A stretch of 64,000 bases of DNA from Parashewanella sp965200795 (GCA_965200795.1 CBDAVB010000026.1:85368-149367); one strand, 5' to 3'; shown: positions 1-8,763, numbered from the stretch's first letter. Made by a program: numbers and translations. The notes: generated by a model from the letters alone, not told the origin.

Positions 1-2
1 GA

Positions 3-215
3 GAATCACTGAAAAGAAATAATGAAACGATCCTTAGTCAGACGAATAAACCGACTTTCACACCAACATTGAGGTGGATATTTCAAGTAATGAGCACTGT
101 TCATGTCGTTACGATTAAAGGGCAAGGTTCAGCGATATCGGGTATTACTCCAGAAAAGAGAAAAATTTTAACCCTGTTTGGTAGTGAGGTGAGTCGTATT
201 TACAACATTGCGTAA
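3..215 (+). pseudogene. C-terminal part of an IS1634-like DDE transposase
   Basis: An open frame enters from the left edge and ends at TAA 213-215. Its roughly 70 residues contain the stretch PTLRWIFQ followed by a weakly conserved tail, which resembles the C-terminus of IS1634-family transposases. Only the last part of the gene is inside the window, so it cannot be said whether the element is complete. It lies just beyond the broken end of the integron integrase gene and is the likely cause of that truncation. The family call rests on remembered sequence patterns and is moderately secure. Confidence 0.5.
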
Positions 216-317
216 TGTTAAGACAGGAAAAGTCTAGCTTCACGACAGAAGCCTATTGGCATACCTGAAATTTGGTAAACCGTATGGCAGCACTACAAGA
301 ACTATGTTTCTTTTTTG

Positions 318-743
318 TTAATAGTTGAAAATATAGGGGATACTTAAATCCCCATGCGAAATGTGGGTTAAAGCATTTCTTCCGGATAATAAGCCTAAAA
401 GTATGTTTACCTCAGATGTGCTAAGTACTGTTGGAAGATTTCGCTGTTTCGTCGCAAGCGTAAAGCCTAAGTCACCCACCTCTTGTTTCAATACCTTCCG
501 GTACAAAAAGACCAGAGCATTTAGCGCAACTTTTTGTGTGTTCGCGGCCAGATTTCTATCCGAAGCTAACCTGCTCAAAAACTGTTTAATGTGTTCAGGC
601 GATAACTCGGCAGGATGCCTTTTGTTGTGAAATAAAATATATCGTTTTATCCAATACAGGTAAGATTTTTCAGTTCTGATACTGTAACCACGTAATCTTA
701 TTTCTTCTCTTATTGATTCCAGGAAAGGACTTTTTTTCGGCAT
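318..743 (-). pseudogene. intI: Truncated integron integrase (IntI), N-terminal third
   Basis: Integron integrases are tyrosine recombinases that insert and excise gene cassettes at attI and attC. This 141-residue frame has the typical N-terminal SAM-like half: SPFLESIREEIRLRGYS at the start, then YLYWIKRYILFHNKRHP, ALNALVFLYRKVL and LPTVLSTSEV. Family members are about 320 residues. Here the frame leaves the family after about residue 120, and the last residues are read from neighbouring IS DNA. The whole catalytic domain (Arg, His, Tyr) is missing, so the protein cannot be active. The gene points away from the cassette array, with attI and cassettes on its 5' side, which is the standard integron layout. 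A LexA box precedes the start. Confidence 0.85.
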
Positions 744-764
744 AACGCAATTCCATTTGCATAG

Positions 765-780
765 CTGTATCTATATACAG
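765..780 (-). promoter_or_regulatory. LexA (SOS) box of the integrase gene
   Basis: The site is CTGT-N8-ACAG, a perfect match to the gammaproteobacterial LexA consensus. It lies about 21 bp upstream of the intI start codon. Integron integrases of vibrios and mobile integrons are known to be SOS-controlled through a box in this position. The box has outlived the gene it controls. Confidence 0.8.
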
Positions 781-989
781 TATGATGTGCCCGATTTAAA
801 AATCAAGCATGTTTTTAACAAAGGTAAATTCTCGTTATTAAATCTATATTTTTATAACTAATTGATTATTCTTGTCTTTGTGTTTTTTTATGGCAGAGAT
901 AACGAGAATGCTGAACAGGATAAATGCGAATTCTCGTTTTGCCTATCCCTAAAAAGTGGAATAGGATAACTTTTATTAATAAAAACATG

Positions 990-1058
990 TCATTGCGTTG
1001 AGCGTTTTAACAAGTAAAGCTCGGGAAAATGCGAATGCGTAGTATTAAAATGTTATGT
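990..1058 (+). other. Integron attI site (approximate extent)
   Basis: The first cassette joins at GTTATGT (1052-1058), whose extension GTTATGTTTTT is the reverse complement of AAAAACATAAC at the end of the same cassette. The DNA just upstream, between the integrase promoter and this point, must therefore hold attI. Only the recombination point is precise; the left limit is a guess based on the usual attI length of about 65 bp. The cassette promoter Pc is expected in 800-1050, but I cannot pick out one clear -35/-10 pair there. Confidence 0.65.
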
Positions 1059-1083
1059 TTTTCAATCAACCATTGGAGTAAAA

Positions 1084-1977
1084 ATGGCAAGGGATAAAAA
1101 GCTAGTAATTGGGGCAATTAATATTACGATACAGCCTCATACACCAGAAAAGTATTTAGAGCTTTTTAGAGATGTCTTTAAACTAAGAAATTCCGTACAC
1201 ATCTTGGGTGACCAACATGGATTGTTAGCAAACTGCTTCAAATTAGGTCGTGATCAAAAAGAGCCGGGGCCGGTTACTGGAGATATATTTAAATTTACGA
1301 GTATCGATCCAAGTGCTCAATGGTTTAATACTGAAACGAATGATTTTGCAACTGAAGATGATGTTGAAGGTATAAACATACCCGACCACTTGAAACCAAA
1401 TTCATCTAGATTCTCATATATTTTCTTCCCCAAAGAGCATTTGCTATTCTACGAAGGCTACTATGACCAAAATACTTTCGGACCAAGGAATGCCGAAAAA
1501 TTTGTTAGTCGTATATTAAACCAAGACACTATTGTAGAGAAATACGGTAAAGTTGATGTTACGCATATTCCTGCAATAGATGAGCTTTCTGAAGCTCTTA
1601 AAATACCAATCAAAGAAAGAATTGAAATGGTCATTAAAAGACCAAACCCTGATAATCATGCTAAGGCTGAAAAAAGGGTTATGAATCGTATGAAAGCACG
1701 AAATGTTGAATCATATGAGCAAACTTATAAAGTTGTTCCTGGTCAATCCATAGAAATGGACGAAGACTTAAAAACAATGGCTCATATCTCAGCCAAAAAT
1801 GGTAGCTTTTTCATAAAAGGTAAAAATGAAAGCTCAAAACCAACTGAGTTTTCAACGGTCAAACACCCTTTTACTGTCACTGAGTATTACAATCCCGATG
1901 TTGAATCAGCTTTTGAGCTTTTTTCTAGGGTTGCTGATAAGCTTAAAGGGTCAGTAACTGAATGGTTCAGGCGATGA
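1084..1977 (+). CDS. DUF4747-like protein, first gene of cassette 1
   Basis: A 297-residue soluble protein of unknown function. The N-terminus (IGAINITIQPHTPEKYLEL), a mid-region FSYIFFPKEHLLFYEGY, and a later VIKRPNPDNHAKAEKRV with a following KTMAHISAKNG resemble the DUF4747 family as I remember it. It begins 32 bp after the attI/cassette junction, so it would be read from the integron promoter. ATGG 1084 is preceded by TTGGAGTAAAA, a fair ribosome site. Its stop overlaps the start of the next gene as ATGA, indicating translational coupling with a membrane protein. The pairing of a soluble protein with a small membrane protein on one cassette resembles anti-phage or toxin-type modules; that role is inference. 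Confidence 0.7.
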   Translation: MARDKKLVIGAINITIQPHTPEKYLELFRDVFKLRNSVHILGDQHGLLANCFKLGRDQKEPGPVTGDIFKFTSIDPSAQWFNTETNDFATEDDVEGINIPDHLKPNSSRFSYIFFPKEHLLFYEGYYDQNTFGPRNAEKFVSRILNQDTIVEKYGKVDVTHIPAIDELSEALKIPIKERIEMVIKRPNPDNHAKAEKRVMNRMKARNVESYEQTYKVVPGQSIEMDEDLKTMAHISAKNGSFFIKGKNESSKPTEFSTVKHPFTVTEYYNPDVESAFELFSRVADKLKGSVTEWFRR

Positions 1978-2540
1978 AAGATGGATTGTTTTCAAGGTAT
2001 TGGAAAGCATACGGTGGTTTTAAGGCTCTTTTAACAAGTCCGTATTTATGGGCTTCTATTTTTATTTCACTTGCGCTTTTTCCGCATTGGTCACAACCTA
2101 ATTGGTGGGATGACGTCCTTTCGATAATGCCAAATTTACTTGGCTTCTCTTTGGGTGGCTATGCAATGTGGATTGCAATTGGTGACGATGATTTTCGTCA
2201 ACTAATTAGCGGTGAAGATGATGATGGTGAGCCATCACCTTATATGGAAATGAATGCAGCATTTGTTCATTTTATAATCTTGCAGTTGCTTTCAATGGTT
2301 TTAGCATTATTTGCTAAAGCCTATTATTTTACTCTTCCAGAAGGACATTTCATTCTTGAGATGTTTGGTGGCTGGTTTAAATATCTTTGTTTAGCTGGTT
2401 ATTATGTCTCGTATTTGGTGTTTATTTATGCACTACTTTCAGCAATAGCAGCAACATTTGCACTACTGCGAGTATCATCATGGTACGACATGCATCAAAG
2501 TAATAAACCAAGTACCGAGGAAGAAAAACATAACAAGTAA
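1974..2540 (+). CDS. Small multi-pass membrane protein, second gene of cassette 1
   Basis: About 188 residues if started at ATG 1974, which overlaps the upstream stop as ATGA; an in-frame ATG at 1962 is the alternative. Four hydrophobic stretches are visible, roughly residues 20-40, 50-70, 95-115 and 130-165, separated by an acidic loop (GDDDFRQLISGEDDDG). The C-terminus is polar (KPSTEEEKHNK) and its last codons and stop (CAT AAC AAG TAA) lie inside the attC. I do not recognise the family. A membrane partner coupled to a cytosolic protein would fit an abortive-infection effector, but nothing in the sequence proves it. Confidence 0.7.
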   Translation: MKDGLFSRYWKAYGGFKALLTSPYLWASIFISLALFPHWSQPNWWDDVLSIMPNLLGFSLGGYAMWIAIGDDDFRQLISGEDDDGEPSPYMEMNAAFVHFIILQLLSMVLALFAKAYYFTLPEGHFILEMFGGWFKYLCLAGYYVSYLVFIYALLSAIAATFALLRVSSWYDMHQSNKPSTEEEKHNK

Positions 2541-2583
2541 ATCCAGGTGACGCCTACGGCGCACCTGATTTAGGCGTTAGCTC
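2529..2583 (+). other. attC site of cassette 1
   Basis: R'' is ACATAAC (2529-2535) and R' is GTTAGCT (2577-2583). The inner arms AAATCCAGGTG and CACCTGATTTA pair with bulged bases around the inverted repeat GGTGACGCC/GGCGCACC, the shape expected of a folded attC bottom strand. The same inner sequence recurs at 14875-14915. Confidence 0.85.
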
Positions 2584-2603
2584 CCCAACAAACATTTGAG
2601 TCC

Positions 2604-3614
2604 ATGGGAAGAATCGGTAAAAAATTGAAAATGAAGAGATTCAAGCAAGCCTTGAATGATATTCATAAAAGTAAGATGAAAAAAGGCAGTAAATCTGTGG
2701 GAAAAATATACAAATACTTTAGCCATGATGTATTAGATTTAGTATTCGATAGAGATGGATTTTGTGGAGTAAAGTGTTCCTTACCAAAAGACTACAATGA
2801 TCCTTACGAATTGTTCTTGGGAATGGACTTAAACACGCCAACAGAGCAGTTAGCTTTTTATAAAGACATCGTTGGAGGCATTCCTCAAAACCCCACAACA
2901 TGCTTTTCACAATCTCCTATTGTTTCACCTATGTGGGCGCATTATGCAGATAACCATTCTGGGTTTGTTCTTGAATTTGATCTGGATGGACTACAGAAAC
3001 ACTTTGAGGGAAACCCGATCTGGGAAGTTAGTTACCGCAAAGGTCCACATGAGAACTTGAAAAAGATTCTTGAAAGAGCAGCGGTTCTACTGAAGCCGAG
3101 GTATTCATACGATCTTCAAGAATTCGTTTTTGTAGAGTCATACTTCACAAAATATGATGAGTGGAGCTATGAGCGTGAGTGCAGGTTCGTGGACATGAAA
3201 AAAGTTACAGAGGACATACACGGTAATAGAATTTTATTCATACCAATTGAGTTTGTTACATCAATTATTGTTGGCCCAAAATTCCCACAAGGGTCTTTTG
3301 AGACAAGCCTGAGTTTAGCTGCTGATAATGACATTGATTGGTATCATCTGAACATAGGAAAAAGTCATCCCAAACCTTACATGAAAAATGAAGACAATGA
3401 TGTTTTCATCTTTGAAAATGAGTGCATCACAAATACTGATAAAACCTGCGAGTCCTGTTCTGAACCTTTAACACAAAACACATCCCTTTGCCCATGGTGT
3501 AGCATAACTGAATCGCATGAAGAAAATGCTGCCAGAAATAACCCATTCAGAATGATCGATTCAATGGGTGGTCTCGAAGATTATATGAGAGCTATGGGTA
3601 AAATTGGTAGATAG
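2604..3614 (+). CDS. DUF2971 protein with C-terminal zinc ribbon (cassette 2)
   Basis: A 336-residue protein. Residues ~35-210 carry the DUF2971 pattern: YKYFSHDVLDLVFDRD, SLPKDYNDPYELF, CFSQSP..SPMWAHYADNHSGFVLEFD, and WSYERECRFV near the end of the domain. A four-cysteine knuckle (CESC-x10-CPWC, residues ~280-297) follows, then a helical tail. DUF2971 proteins are common on mobile DNA and in integron cassettes; their biochemical role is not established to my knowledge. The gene begins 27 bp after the R' box. The IS5-like insertion falls on its stop codon but regenerates the same stop, so the protein is intact. It is separated from its attC by the IS. Confidence 0.75.
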   Translation: MGRIGKKLKMKRFKQALNDIHKSKMKKGSKSVGKIYKYFSHDVLDLVFDRDGFCGVKCSLPKDYNDPYELFLGMDLNTPTEQLAFYKDIVGGIPQNPTTCFSQSPIVSPMWAHYADNHSGFVLEFDLDGLQKHFEGNPIWEVSYRKGPHENLKKILERAAVLLKPRYSYDLQEFVFVESYFTKYDEWSYERECRFVDMKKVTEDIHGNRILFIPIEFVTSIIVGPKFPQGSFETSLSLAADNDIDWYHLNIGKSHPKPYMKNEDNDVFIFENECITNTDKTCESCSEPLTQNTSLCPWCSITESHEENAARNNPFRMIDSMGGLEDYMRAMGKIGR

Positions 3615-5131
3615 TCGGTCATGAAAAACATCTAACATTCTGATCGCTAATAAAATATAGCTATTTGATACATTCAATTTCGACCAGAAATGATATAGTT
3701 AACCTATGGTTTCTGGTCGTTTTGGGTGCTAAAAATGCTCAAAGAAAGCCCGTCAAATTTACCTCATGCCAGTCTGTTTAATATCACAGACCAACTTCTG
3801 CAAACTCACCCTTTACTCATTTTAGCTAATGCCTTTGATTGGCGAGCGTTGGAAGAAGAGTTCAAGCCGTTATACAAAAAATCAGGCCGTAAAGCGAAGC
3901 CAATTCGGTTGATGTGCGGTTTACTAATACTCAAGCAACTTTACAAACTCAGCGATGAAGCCTTGGTCGATGAGTGGCTGATGAACGTGTATTTTCAAGT
4001 GTTTTGTGGTGAGACAGAGTTTCAAACAGCACGCCCTTGTGATGCCAGTGAACTCAGTGTTTTTCGTAAGCGCATCGGTGAAAAAGGCTGTGAAAAAATC
4101 TTTGCATTATCTGTGGCTTTACACGGTGACAAAGCTGAAGATGACACCGTGTACGTTGATACAACCGTCCAAGAAAAAGCCATTACTTATCCGACAGATA
4201 GCAAGCTTGCCATCAAGGTGGTTAACCGACTCAATAAACTTGCCAAAGTATTTGGGATCAAGCAAAGGCGTACTTATGTCAAAGAAGTCAAACAGCTACG
4301 CATTGACTGTCGCAGCTTTAGACATGCCAAAAATCGAAGTAAAGCCAGAAGAGCGTTAAAAAGGTTGCGTGTTATCGCAGGCAGGCTTTTAAGGGAGCTA
4401 CAACGCAAACTTCCACAAGATGTCCTTGATTTACAAAAAGAGAATTTTTCCAATTATGAAAAAGCCATTACACAGCAACGTAAAGACAAGAACAAGATTT
4501 ACAGCCTTCATGAACCCGATGTTTACTGCGTAGGGAAAGGCAAAGACCATAAGCCATACGAGTATGGTAAAAAGGCTTCTGTCGTGCTCACAGAGCAGAG
4601 TCAATTAATCATTGGTGTAACCAGTCATGACAAACATGAACACGACTCAAAATTGCTTAGACCTGCACTTGACCATGCCCATAAACACCGAAAGAGTAAA
4701 ATCACTACAGCCGTTGTAGATAAAGGCTATAAAGGGTGTATGCAGTATGTTGACCAAGAAGTTGTTATCCCTAGTCGGCCATTAAAACGGGACTCGCAAG
4801 CAAAGAGAAAACGCAAAAGTGAACTCTGTAAAAAACGGGCAACAATTGAACCAGTAATCGGGCATTTGAAGAGTGATTTTAGGCTGTGTAAGAACTGGTT
4901 AAAGGGCAGTGCTGGCGACTCAATAAACCTTCTAACGGCTGCGTGTGCCTGGAACTTGAGAAAGTGGTTAGCCATTTTCTTTTTGCTCGAAAAAGATGGT
5001 GAGTTTTGGCTATTTTGTAGTGAAATTGATGCGAAATATAAGAAATGTTGCTTTTGGGTACGGCTCTGAATTTTGCGTAAATCAGATGCCGTACATTTTA
5101 AATCTTGAAGTTATGTTTTTCAGTACCGACT
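3613..5131 (+). mobile_element. IS5/IS1182-like insertion sequence, copy 1 (1519 bp)
   Basis: Ends are AGTCGGT and ACCGACT, found identically in copy 2 and with a mismatch in copy 3. A 4-bp duplication, AGAT (3609-3612 and 5132-5135), flanks it; the duplication reads as 6 bp (TAGATA) if the outermost base pair is not counted as IS. It sits in cassette 2 between the DUF2971 stop and the attC. Confidence 0.9.
3726..5069 (+). CDS. IS5/IS1182-like transposase (DUF772 plus DDE), copy 1
   Basis: A 447-residue DDE transposase. The N-terminal DUF772-like region (KPIRLMCGLLILKQLYKLSDE) is followed by the first acidic motif DDTVYVDTTVQEKA, a basic linker, TTAVVDKGYKG for the second Asp, and KKRATIEPVIGHLKSDFRL for the Glu. 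It is full length and shows no break. The start used here, ATG 3726, could be displaced to 3735 (MLKES) without changing domains. The neighbouring copy 2 encodes a protein of the same length with only a few changes. Confidence 0.85.
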   Translation: MLKMLKESPSNLPHASLFNITDQLLQTHPLLILANAFDWRALEEEFKPLYKKSGRKAKPIRLMCGLLILKQLYKLSDEALVDEWLMNVYFQVFCGETEFQTARPCDASELSVFRKRIGEKGCEKIFALSVALHGDKAEDDTVYVDTTVQEKAITYPTDSKLAIKVVNRLNKLAKVFGIKQRRTYVKEVKQLRIDCRSFRHAKNRSKARRALKRLRVIAGRLLRELQRKLPQDVLDLQKENFSNYEKAITQQRKDKNKIYSLHEPDVYCVGKGKDHKPYEYGKKASVVLTEQSQLIIGVTSHDKHEHDSKLLRPALDHAHKHRKSKITTAVVDKGYKGCMQYVDQEVVIPSRPLKRDSQAKRKRKSELCKKRATIEPVIGHLKSDFRLCKNWLKGSAGDSINLLTAACAWNLRKWLAIFFLLEKDGEFWLFCSEIDAKYKKCCFWVRL

Positions 5132-5151
5132 AGATAGATCGGGGAAAGGGA

Positions 5152-5246
5152 AGCTAACAAATAAGGATAGGCGTAGCGCAGCCTGCGCCTTATCTAACAA
5201 ATAAGGATAGGCGTAGCGCAGCCTGCGCCTTATCTGGTTGTTGAAC
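5152..5246 (+). other. attC site of cassette 2 with an internal 40-bp tandem duplication
   Basis: R'' AGCTAAC (5152-5158) matches the R' GTTAGCT at the cassette start. R' of the next cassette is GTTGAAC (5240-5246). Between them a 40-bp unit beginning TAACAAATAAGG is present twice, at 5155-5194 and 5195-5234. The same attC occurs once, unduplicated, at 9877-9931. The duplication adds a second R''-like box inside the site. Confidence 0.8.
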
Positions 5247-5265
5247 CAGCCCGTTCCACTTATAT

Positions 5266-6380
5266 ACCCAAGCAAATTCAAGTTGCAGATGTGAGCGTTT
5301 GAAAGTTGTCAGTAATCCTACTCGTTAAAGTATCCGCGATTTCTGGAAGTTTGACATCGAAAAAATGATTTATCCGTTTTCGGAATTCTTTGGCTGAAGC
5401 AAAATATTCATTATTTCTCACATGCTCATTCATTACTTTCCAGAGCCGCTCAATTGGGTTTAAATTCGGACTGTATGGTGGTAAGTAATGAAGCTCGATT
5501 TTCAGCTCCTTTGCTTTTTCTTTTACGCTGCCTGCTCGGTGATAAGCAGCACCATCTAAGATGAGGTGAATACGCTCAGCTTTAGAATGTTGAGCTTTCA
5601 GTTTTACTAAAAAATCCACAACAGATTCTTGGTTGACGCGCTCATATTGGGCTGTCACAGTTTCAGCCAACTTCCCCAGCTGAATGCCACCAATAATATT
5701 CAAGCGAGTACGGCTGCCTGTGGTGTTAATCAGCTTATCTTCACCTCTTTTTATCCAACCGTAAGACAGCTTTGTTGCCATGGTAGGATGGACAGCGTCC
5801 ATAAATACAATTGGCTCATTATCAGGCTTTTCGGCCTTTAATGTCTCGTATTTTTCTTTAAATTCGGCTTGCTTTTGCTCATCAAATTTATGGGGAACAC
5901 CCTTAGGCTTTTTGTAACTGAAGCCATTGCGATGCAGCCATTTGTTTAACCCTGCAACCGTAAATTTCACACCAAAGGTTTCATCAATATAACTCACAAT
6001 TTGATGTGTATGAGCGAAAGTGAATTTTGTTAAATGGGCTATCAAAAACTCGGTTTGCTCTGGAGTGAGCCGACTGACTGAACCGCCATTTTCGGGTTTC
6101 AGTTTTTCTTGAGATTGATAGTCATCAAAATGACGTTTGACTGTTGTTTTATCTATCCGTAACGCTTGAGCAATTAAAGAATAAGACCAGCCTTCTGAAC
6201 GTAACAGAACAACTTTAATTCGGTCACATTCACGGCTATCACTTGACGATTTATGTCGTGATTCCAGAGAATGTTTTTCTTCTTTGGTTAAGGATATTTC
6301 AATCATGTTGCTATGATGATCTCATTACAGAAAATTGCAAGCCTTTGTTTGAAAAAATCGCATCTTGAATGATCACGGGT
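5266..6380 (-). mobile_element. IS630-family insertion sequence, copy 1 (1115 bp)
   Basis: Terminal sequences are ACCCAAGCAAATTCAAGTTG and, inverted, ACCCGTGATCATTCAAGATG, an imperfect inverted repeat. The empty site is visible in cassette 5 at about 9951 (CTTATATATGC). Comparison shows AT duplicated on each side, or TATA if the outer AC is not counted. IS630 elements target TA-rich dinucleotides. Confidence 0.9.
5278..6306 (-). CDS. IS630-family transposase, copy 1
   Basis: A 342-residue DDE transposase of the Tc1/mariner superfamily. The N-terminal half is a helix-turn-helix region (GWSYSLIAQALRIDKTTVKRH) with a winged helix (HRNGFSYKKPKG). The catalytic domain shows IVFMDAVHP for the first Asp, IHLILDGAAYH for the second, and YLPPYSPNLNPIERLWK for the third acidic residue. 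The gene fills the whole IS and appears intact. It may supply transposase for the broken copy 2. Confidence 0.9.
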   Translation of the reverse strand: MIEISLTKEEKHSLESRHKSSSDSRECDRIKVVLLRSEGWSYSLIAQALRIDKTTVKRHFDDYQSQEKLKPENGGSVSRLTPEQTEFLIAHLTKFTFAHTHQIVSYIDETFGVKFTVAGLNKWLHRNGFSYKKPKGVPHKFDEQKQAEFKEKYETLKAEKPDNEPIVFMDAVHPTMATKLSYGWIKRGEDKLINTTGSRTRLNIIGGIQLGKLAETVTAQYERVNQESVVDFLVKLKAQHSKAERIHLILDGAAYHRAGSVKEKAKELKIELHYLPPYSPNLNPIERLWKVMNEHVRNNEYFASAKEFRKRINHFFDVKLPEIADTLTSRITDNFQTLTSAT

Positions 6381-6590
6381 ATATATGCAAATATCTCTGA
6401 AGTAATTCTGTGATCTGAGTGAGACGTTATTCGACTCACTTTTCTATAGATGTATCAGAGCCTTAGCGGCGATCTATCGATACTTATTACCACCAATGCT
6501 TTGTTGCGTTTATTATAAATTCAGTCGTTTAGCTTTGTCCTTATCGTTGTGTGAGTGCCATTATTTCTATTATCTTTATGCCTCGGTTTA

Positions 6591-7658
6591 TCAGCCAAAA
6601 CCGCTTGGGCGTATGATCCCGATAAACTGCATCGGTTGCCGGCAGTAACGACACAAGCATTGCGCCTTCTTTCGCTCAATAGGCTCGATGGCTGTAAAAT
6701 CCAGTTTCCCTGCCATCATCAAACACAACTGAATTTGTTTCAGTTTCTTTCTCGCTCCACCGTGCAATAACCCGTAATCTCGCACTCGCCGAAACCCTTT
6801 AGGAATAACGTGTTGCAGGACTTGCCATAAAAACCGCAACGTCGGCAACGTCTTGATTTGGCTTTGTTTGGTTTCACTGTCGATGTAGCGAAAGCTGACG
6901 TCGGTATCGGTAACCTTAACAATATCCTTATCGGGTAATACACCTCGATACAAATAACGAGACAGGTATTTGAGTGCTGATAAACCTTTACCCACATGCT
7001 GACAATTCACCACCCACTCGTGAGGTATTGCTTGAGGAAGATTAAGTTTCAGCTGTTGATGAAGTGCTTCCAGCATACGTCCTCGCCAGACTTTAGCTAA
7101 GGCTTTACCGTTGAACAAATATTTGCCTTTGTTCTTCCTCCACTGTTTACGATTAGTGTCGTAGCCGCCACTCGGAATAACCACGTGTATGTGCGGATGA
7201 AAGTCTCGCTGCCGGCTGTGAGTATGCAGCACGCTGGTAAAACCAATATCGGCCTGCAAACCTTTCTTACGCTTGGCGAAATCTTTAAGTATTCATTGGG
7301 ATACCGTAAACATGGCATCAAACACTGACTGTTGATGATGAAAGGTGAGTGTTCTCAGCTCAAACGGCAGAGTAAAGGTCACCATATAATAATCCACGGG
7401 CAATAACTTAAGCTGCTGCCGATTAAGCCAATCTTGAGTGGTGTTGTGCTGGCACAAATTGCAATTACGGTGACCGCAAGACAAGGGTAAGTCCTGAAAT
7501 TGATGACAATCATCACACTGCCACTGGCTGCGACCTCGATTAAAGGTTTTACAACTGAGCATGGCATTTATGGCCTGATAGTGCTCGGCGGTCAATTGCG
7601 AGTGAAACTCACACTTGAAGTCATCAAGGTGCTGAGAAAGTAAATCAGCAAAGTGCAT
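6591..7658 (-). pseudogene. IS91-type HUH/Y2 transposase with in-frame TGA (copy 1)
   Basis: Reading from ATG 7658, codons 1-121 encode the N-terminal zinc-finger region (CDDCHQF, LSCGHRNCNLCQ). Codon 122 is TGA (7293-7295), after which the same frame continues with the rest of the protein: HPHIHVV (the HUH metal site), the YLSRYLY region carrying the catalytic tyrosines, and a C-terminal CRYCRQPM knuckle. The full frame is 355 codons. Related transposases, as I recall them, have Trp at the interrupted position, so TGG to TGA is the simplest reading. IS91 transposases start rolling-circle transposition. The identical stop in copy 2 shows it predates duplication of the element. Confidence 0.8.
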
Positions 7659-8546
7659 TACTTTTCCCTCCAGATGAGGTCAAGAGACTCGGTCAAGGTG
7701 TTGATGGTGTCTCGGGTAGATTGTGATTTAACTTTAGTGAGTTTGGTGTAAATCAGAGTCGTATTTAAGCTGTTGTGGCCTAATGCGACTTGAATGCCGC
7801 GCAGGTCAACACCACGTTCCAGCAGGTGAGTAGCATAACAATGACGCAAAGTATGAGGGCTGATTTTTTTTATGAATGCCGCGGTCCGTGACCACTCGCC
7901 TCATGGCTTTTTGAGCACCGCCTCTGTCCGTTTGCTGATTTGGGTCGAGGTTGTTACTCGGAAATAACCATTTACGGTGACGATGGTGTTGCCAGAAATG
8001 ACGTAAGACAGCTAAGGTGCGCCTTGGCAGTGGAACCAATCGGTCTTTGCCACCTATACCGTCACGCACATGCACTTGCATATTGGCACTGTCGATATCG
8101 GCCACGGTTAAGTTAATGGCTTCACTAAGGCGTAAACCTAAACTGTAAAGGGTAAAGAACAGCACTTGATATCTCAGTTGCCGAGTGCGGCTGATAATCA
8201 AGGCCACTTCTGCAACGGACAACACATCAGGTAAGCGTTTCACTTGTTGCGGCTTAACGATATTAAGCCATTGCCACTGTTTATCTAATGTATAGCGATA
8301 AAAGAACTGCAAACCGTTACGGTCAATTTTAACCGTACTCCAAGAGTGAGACTGAATTAATGCGTCGAAGTATCGCTTAAGTTCGTGATGCTCTAAATTA
8401 TCAGGGCAACGGTCAAAGTGAGCGGCGATACGCCTGACCGCTCGACTGTAAGCATCAATGGTGGCTTTACGCTTGCCTTGCAACCGTAAATTGGTAAGAT
8501 GTTGTTCATAAAGAAAATCGAACCGCTGTTGTTCGTATGGTGTCAT
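7658..8546 (-). pseudogene. Element-borne tyrosine recombinase with a frameshift in an A8 run (copy 1)
   Basis: A phage-integrase/Xer-type recombinase of about 295 residues if one base is removed. The N-terminal SAM-like domain (residues ~1-90) is followed by the catalytic domain with Arg in SLGLRLSEAINL, Lys in GGKDRLVPLP, the H-x-x-R box PHTLRHCYATHL, GH in ALGHNSL, and the nucleophile Tyr in TLIYTKL. The frame breaks at eight A residues (T8 on the plus strand, 7864-7871) just before the H-x-x-R box; seven A residues would restore it. The downstream piece (7658-7849) overlaps the first. It abuts the transposase gene. Either decay or RNA-level slippage could explain the shift. Confidence 0.8.
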
Positions 8547-8660
8547 GGAAGATACTCCTCAAAGTGTCCGGCAACATTGCTGTAAGAGCAGTATCTAACA
8601 AAAATGAAATCGATATGATTAATTGTTGTTTATCAACAGTTTCTGCCGCAAAGCGGCTTG

Positions 8661-8717
8661 GTTCAACAAGTGCGTCCAGGCGACCGCCTTCGGCGGCGCC
8701 TGATTGAGGCGTTATGT
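8661..8717 (+). other. attC site of cassette 3
   Basis: R'' GTTCAAC (8661-8667) is the reverse complement of the cassette's own R' GTTGAAC at 5240. R' of the next cassette is GTTATGT (8711-8717). The stem has GTCCAGGCG and CGCCTGAT arms around ACCGCCTTCGGCGG. Confidence 0.8.
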
Positions 8718-8757
8718 GCTCTCAGCAACCAGTAGCGTCTAGCTTCCCCGAAAGTGG

Positions 8758-8763
8758 TATACT
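8758..8763 (+). promoter_or_regulatory. Possible promoter -10 inside cassette 4
   Basis: TATACT lies 37 bp before the first ORF of the cassette and could be a -10 element. There is no good -35 box 17 bp upstream. Toxin-type integron cassettes often carry their own promoter. Confidence 0.3.

Larger units (their letters stand above)
5241..8711 (-). mobile_element. Cassette 3: IS91-type element with tyrosine recombinase, copy 1
   Basis: The segment between R' GTTGAAC and R'' GTTCAAC holds a minus-strand tyrosine recombinase gene followed by an IS91-type transposase gene, as in IS91-family elements that carry an accessory integrase. Near the right limit is the hairpin GCCGCAAAGCGGC followed by TTGGTTCAAC. 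GTTC and CTTG are the known target tetranucleotides of IS91, so the element could also have used the attC R'' box as its target. The same unit recurs as cassette 5. An IS630 copy (5266-6380) was inserted later near the left end. Confidence 0.75.

Noticed and set aside
361..630. Plus-strand frame opposite the integrase gene
   Set aside because: It is the shadow of intI; the minus-strand translation has clear integrase motifs.
5155..5234. Two 40-bp direct repeats that might suggest a CRISPR or iteron array
   Set aside because: Only two units, no spacers, and the unit is the body of an attC that also occurs singly at 9877-9931.
8543..8710. Independent attachment site for the element's tyrosine recombinase
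   Set aside because: The only inverted repeats there are the hairpin GCCGC/GCGGC and the attC arms; no separate core site duplicated at the other end was seen.
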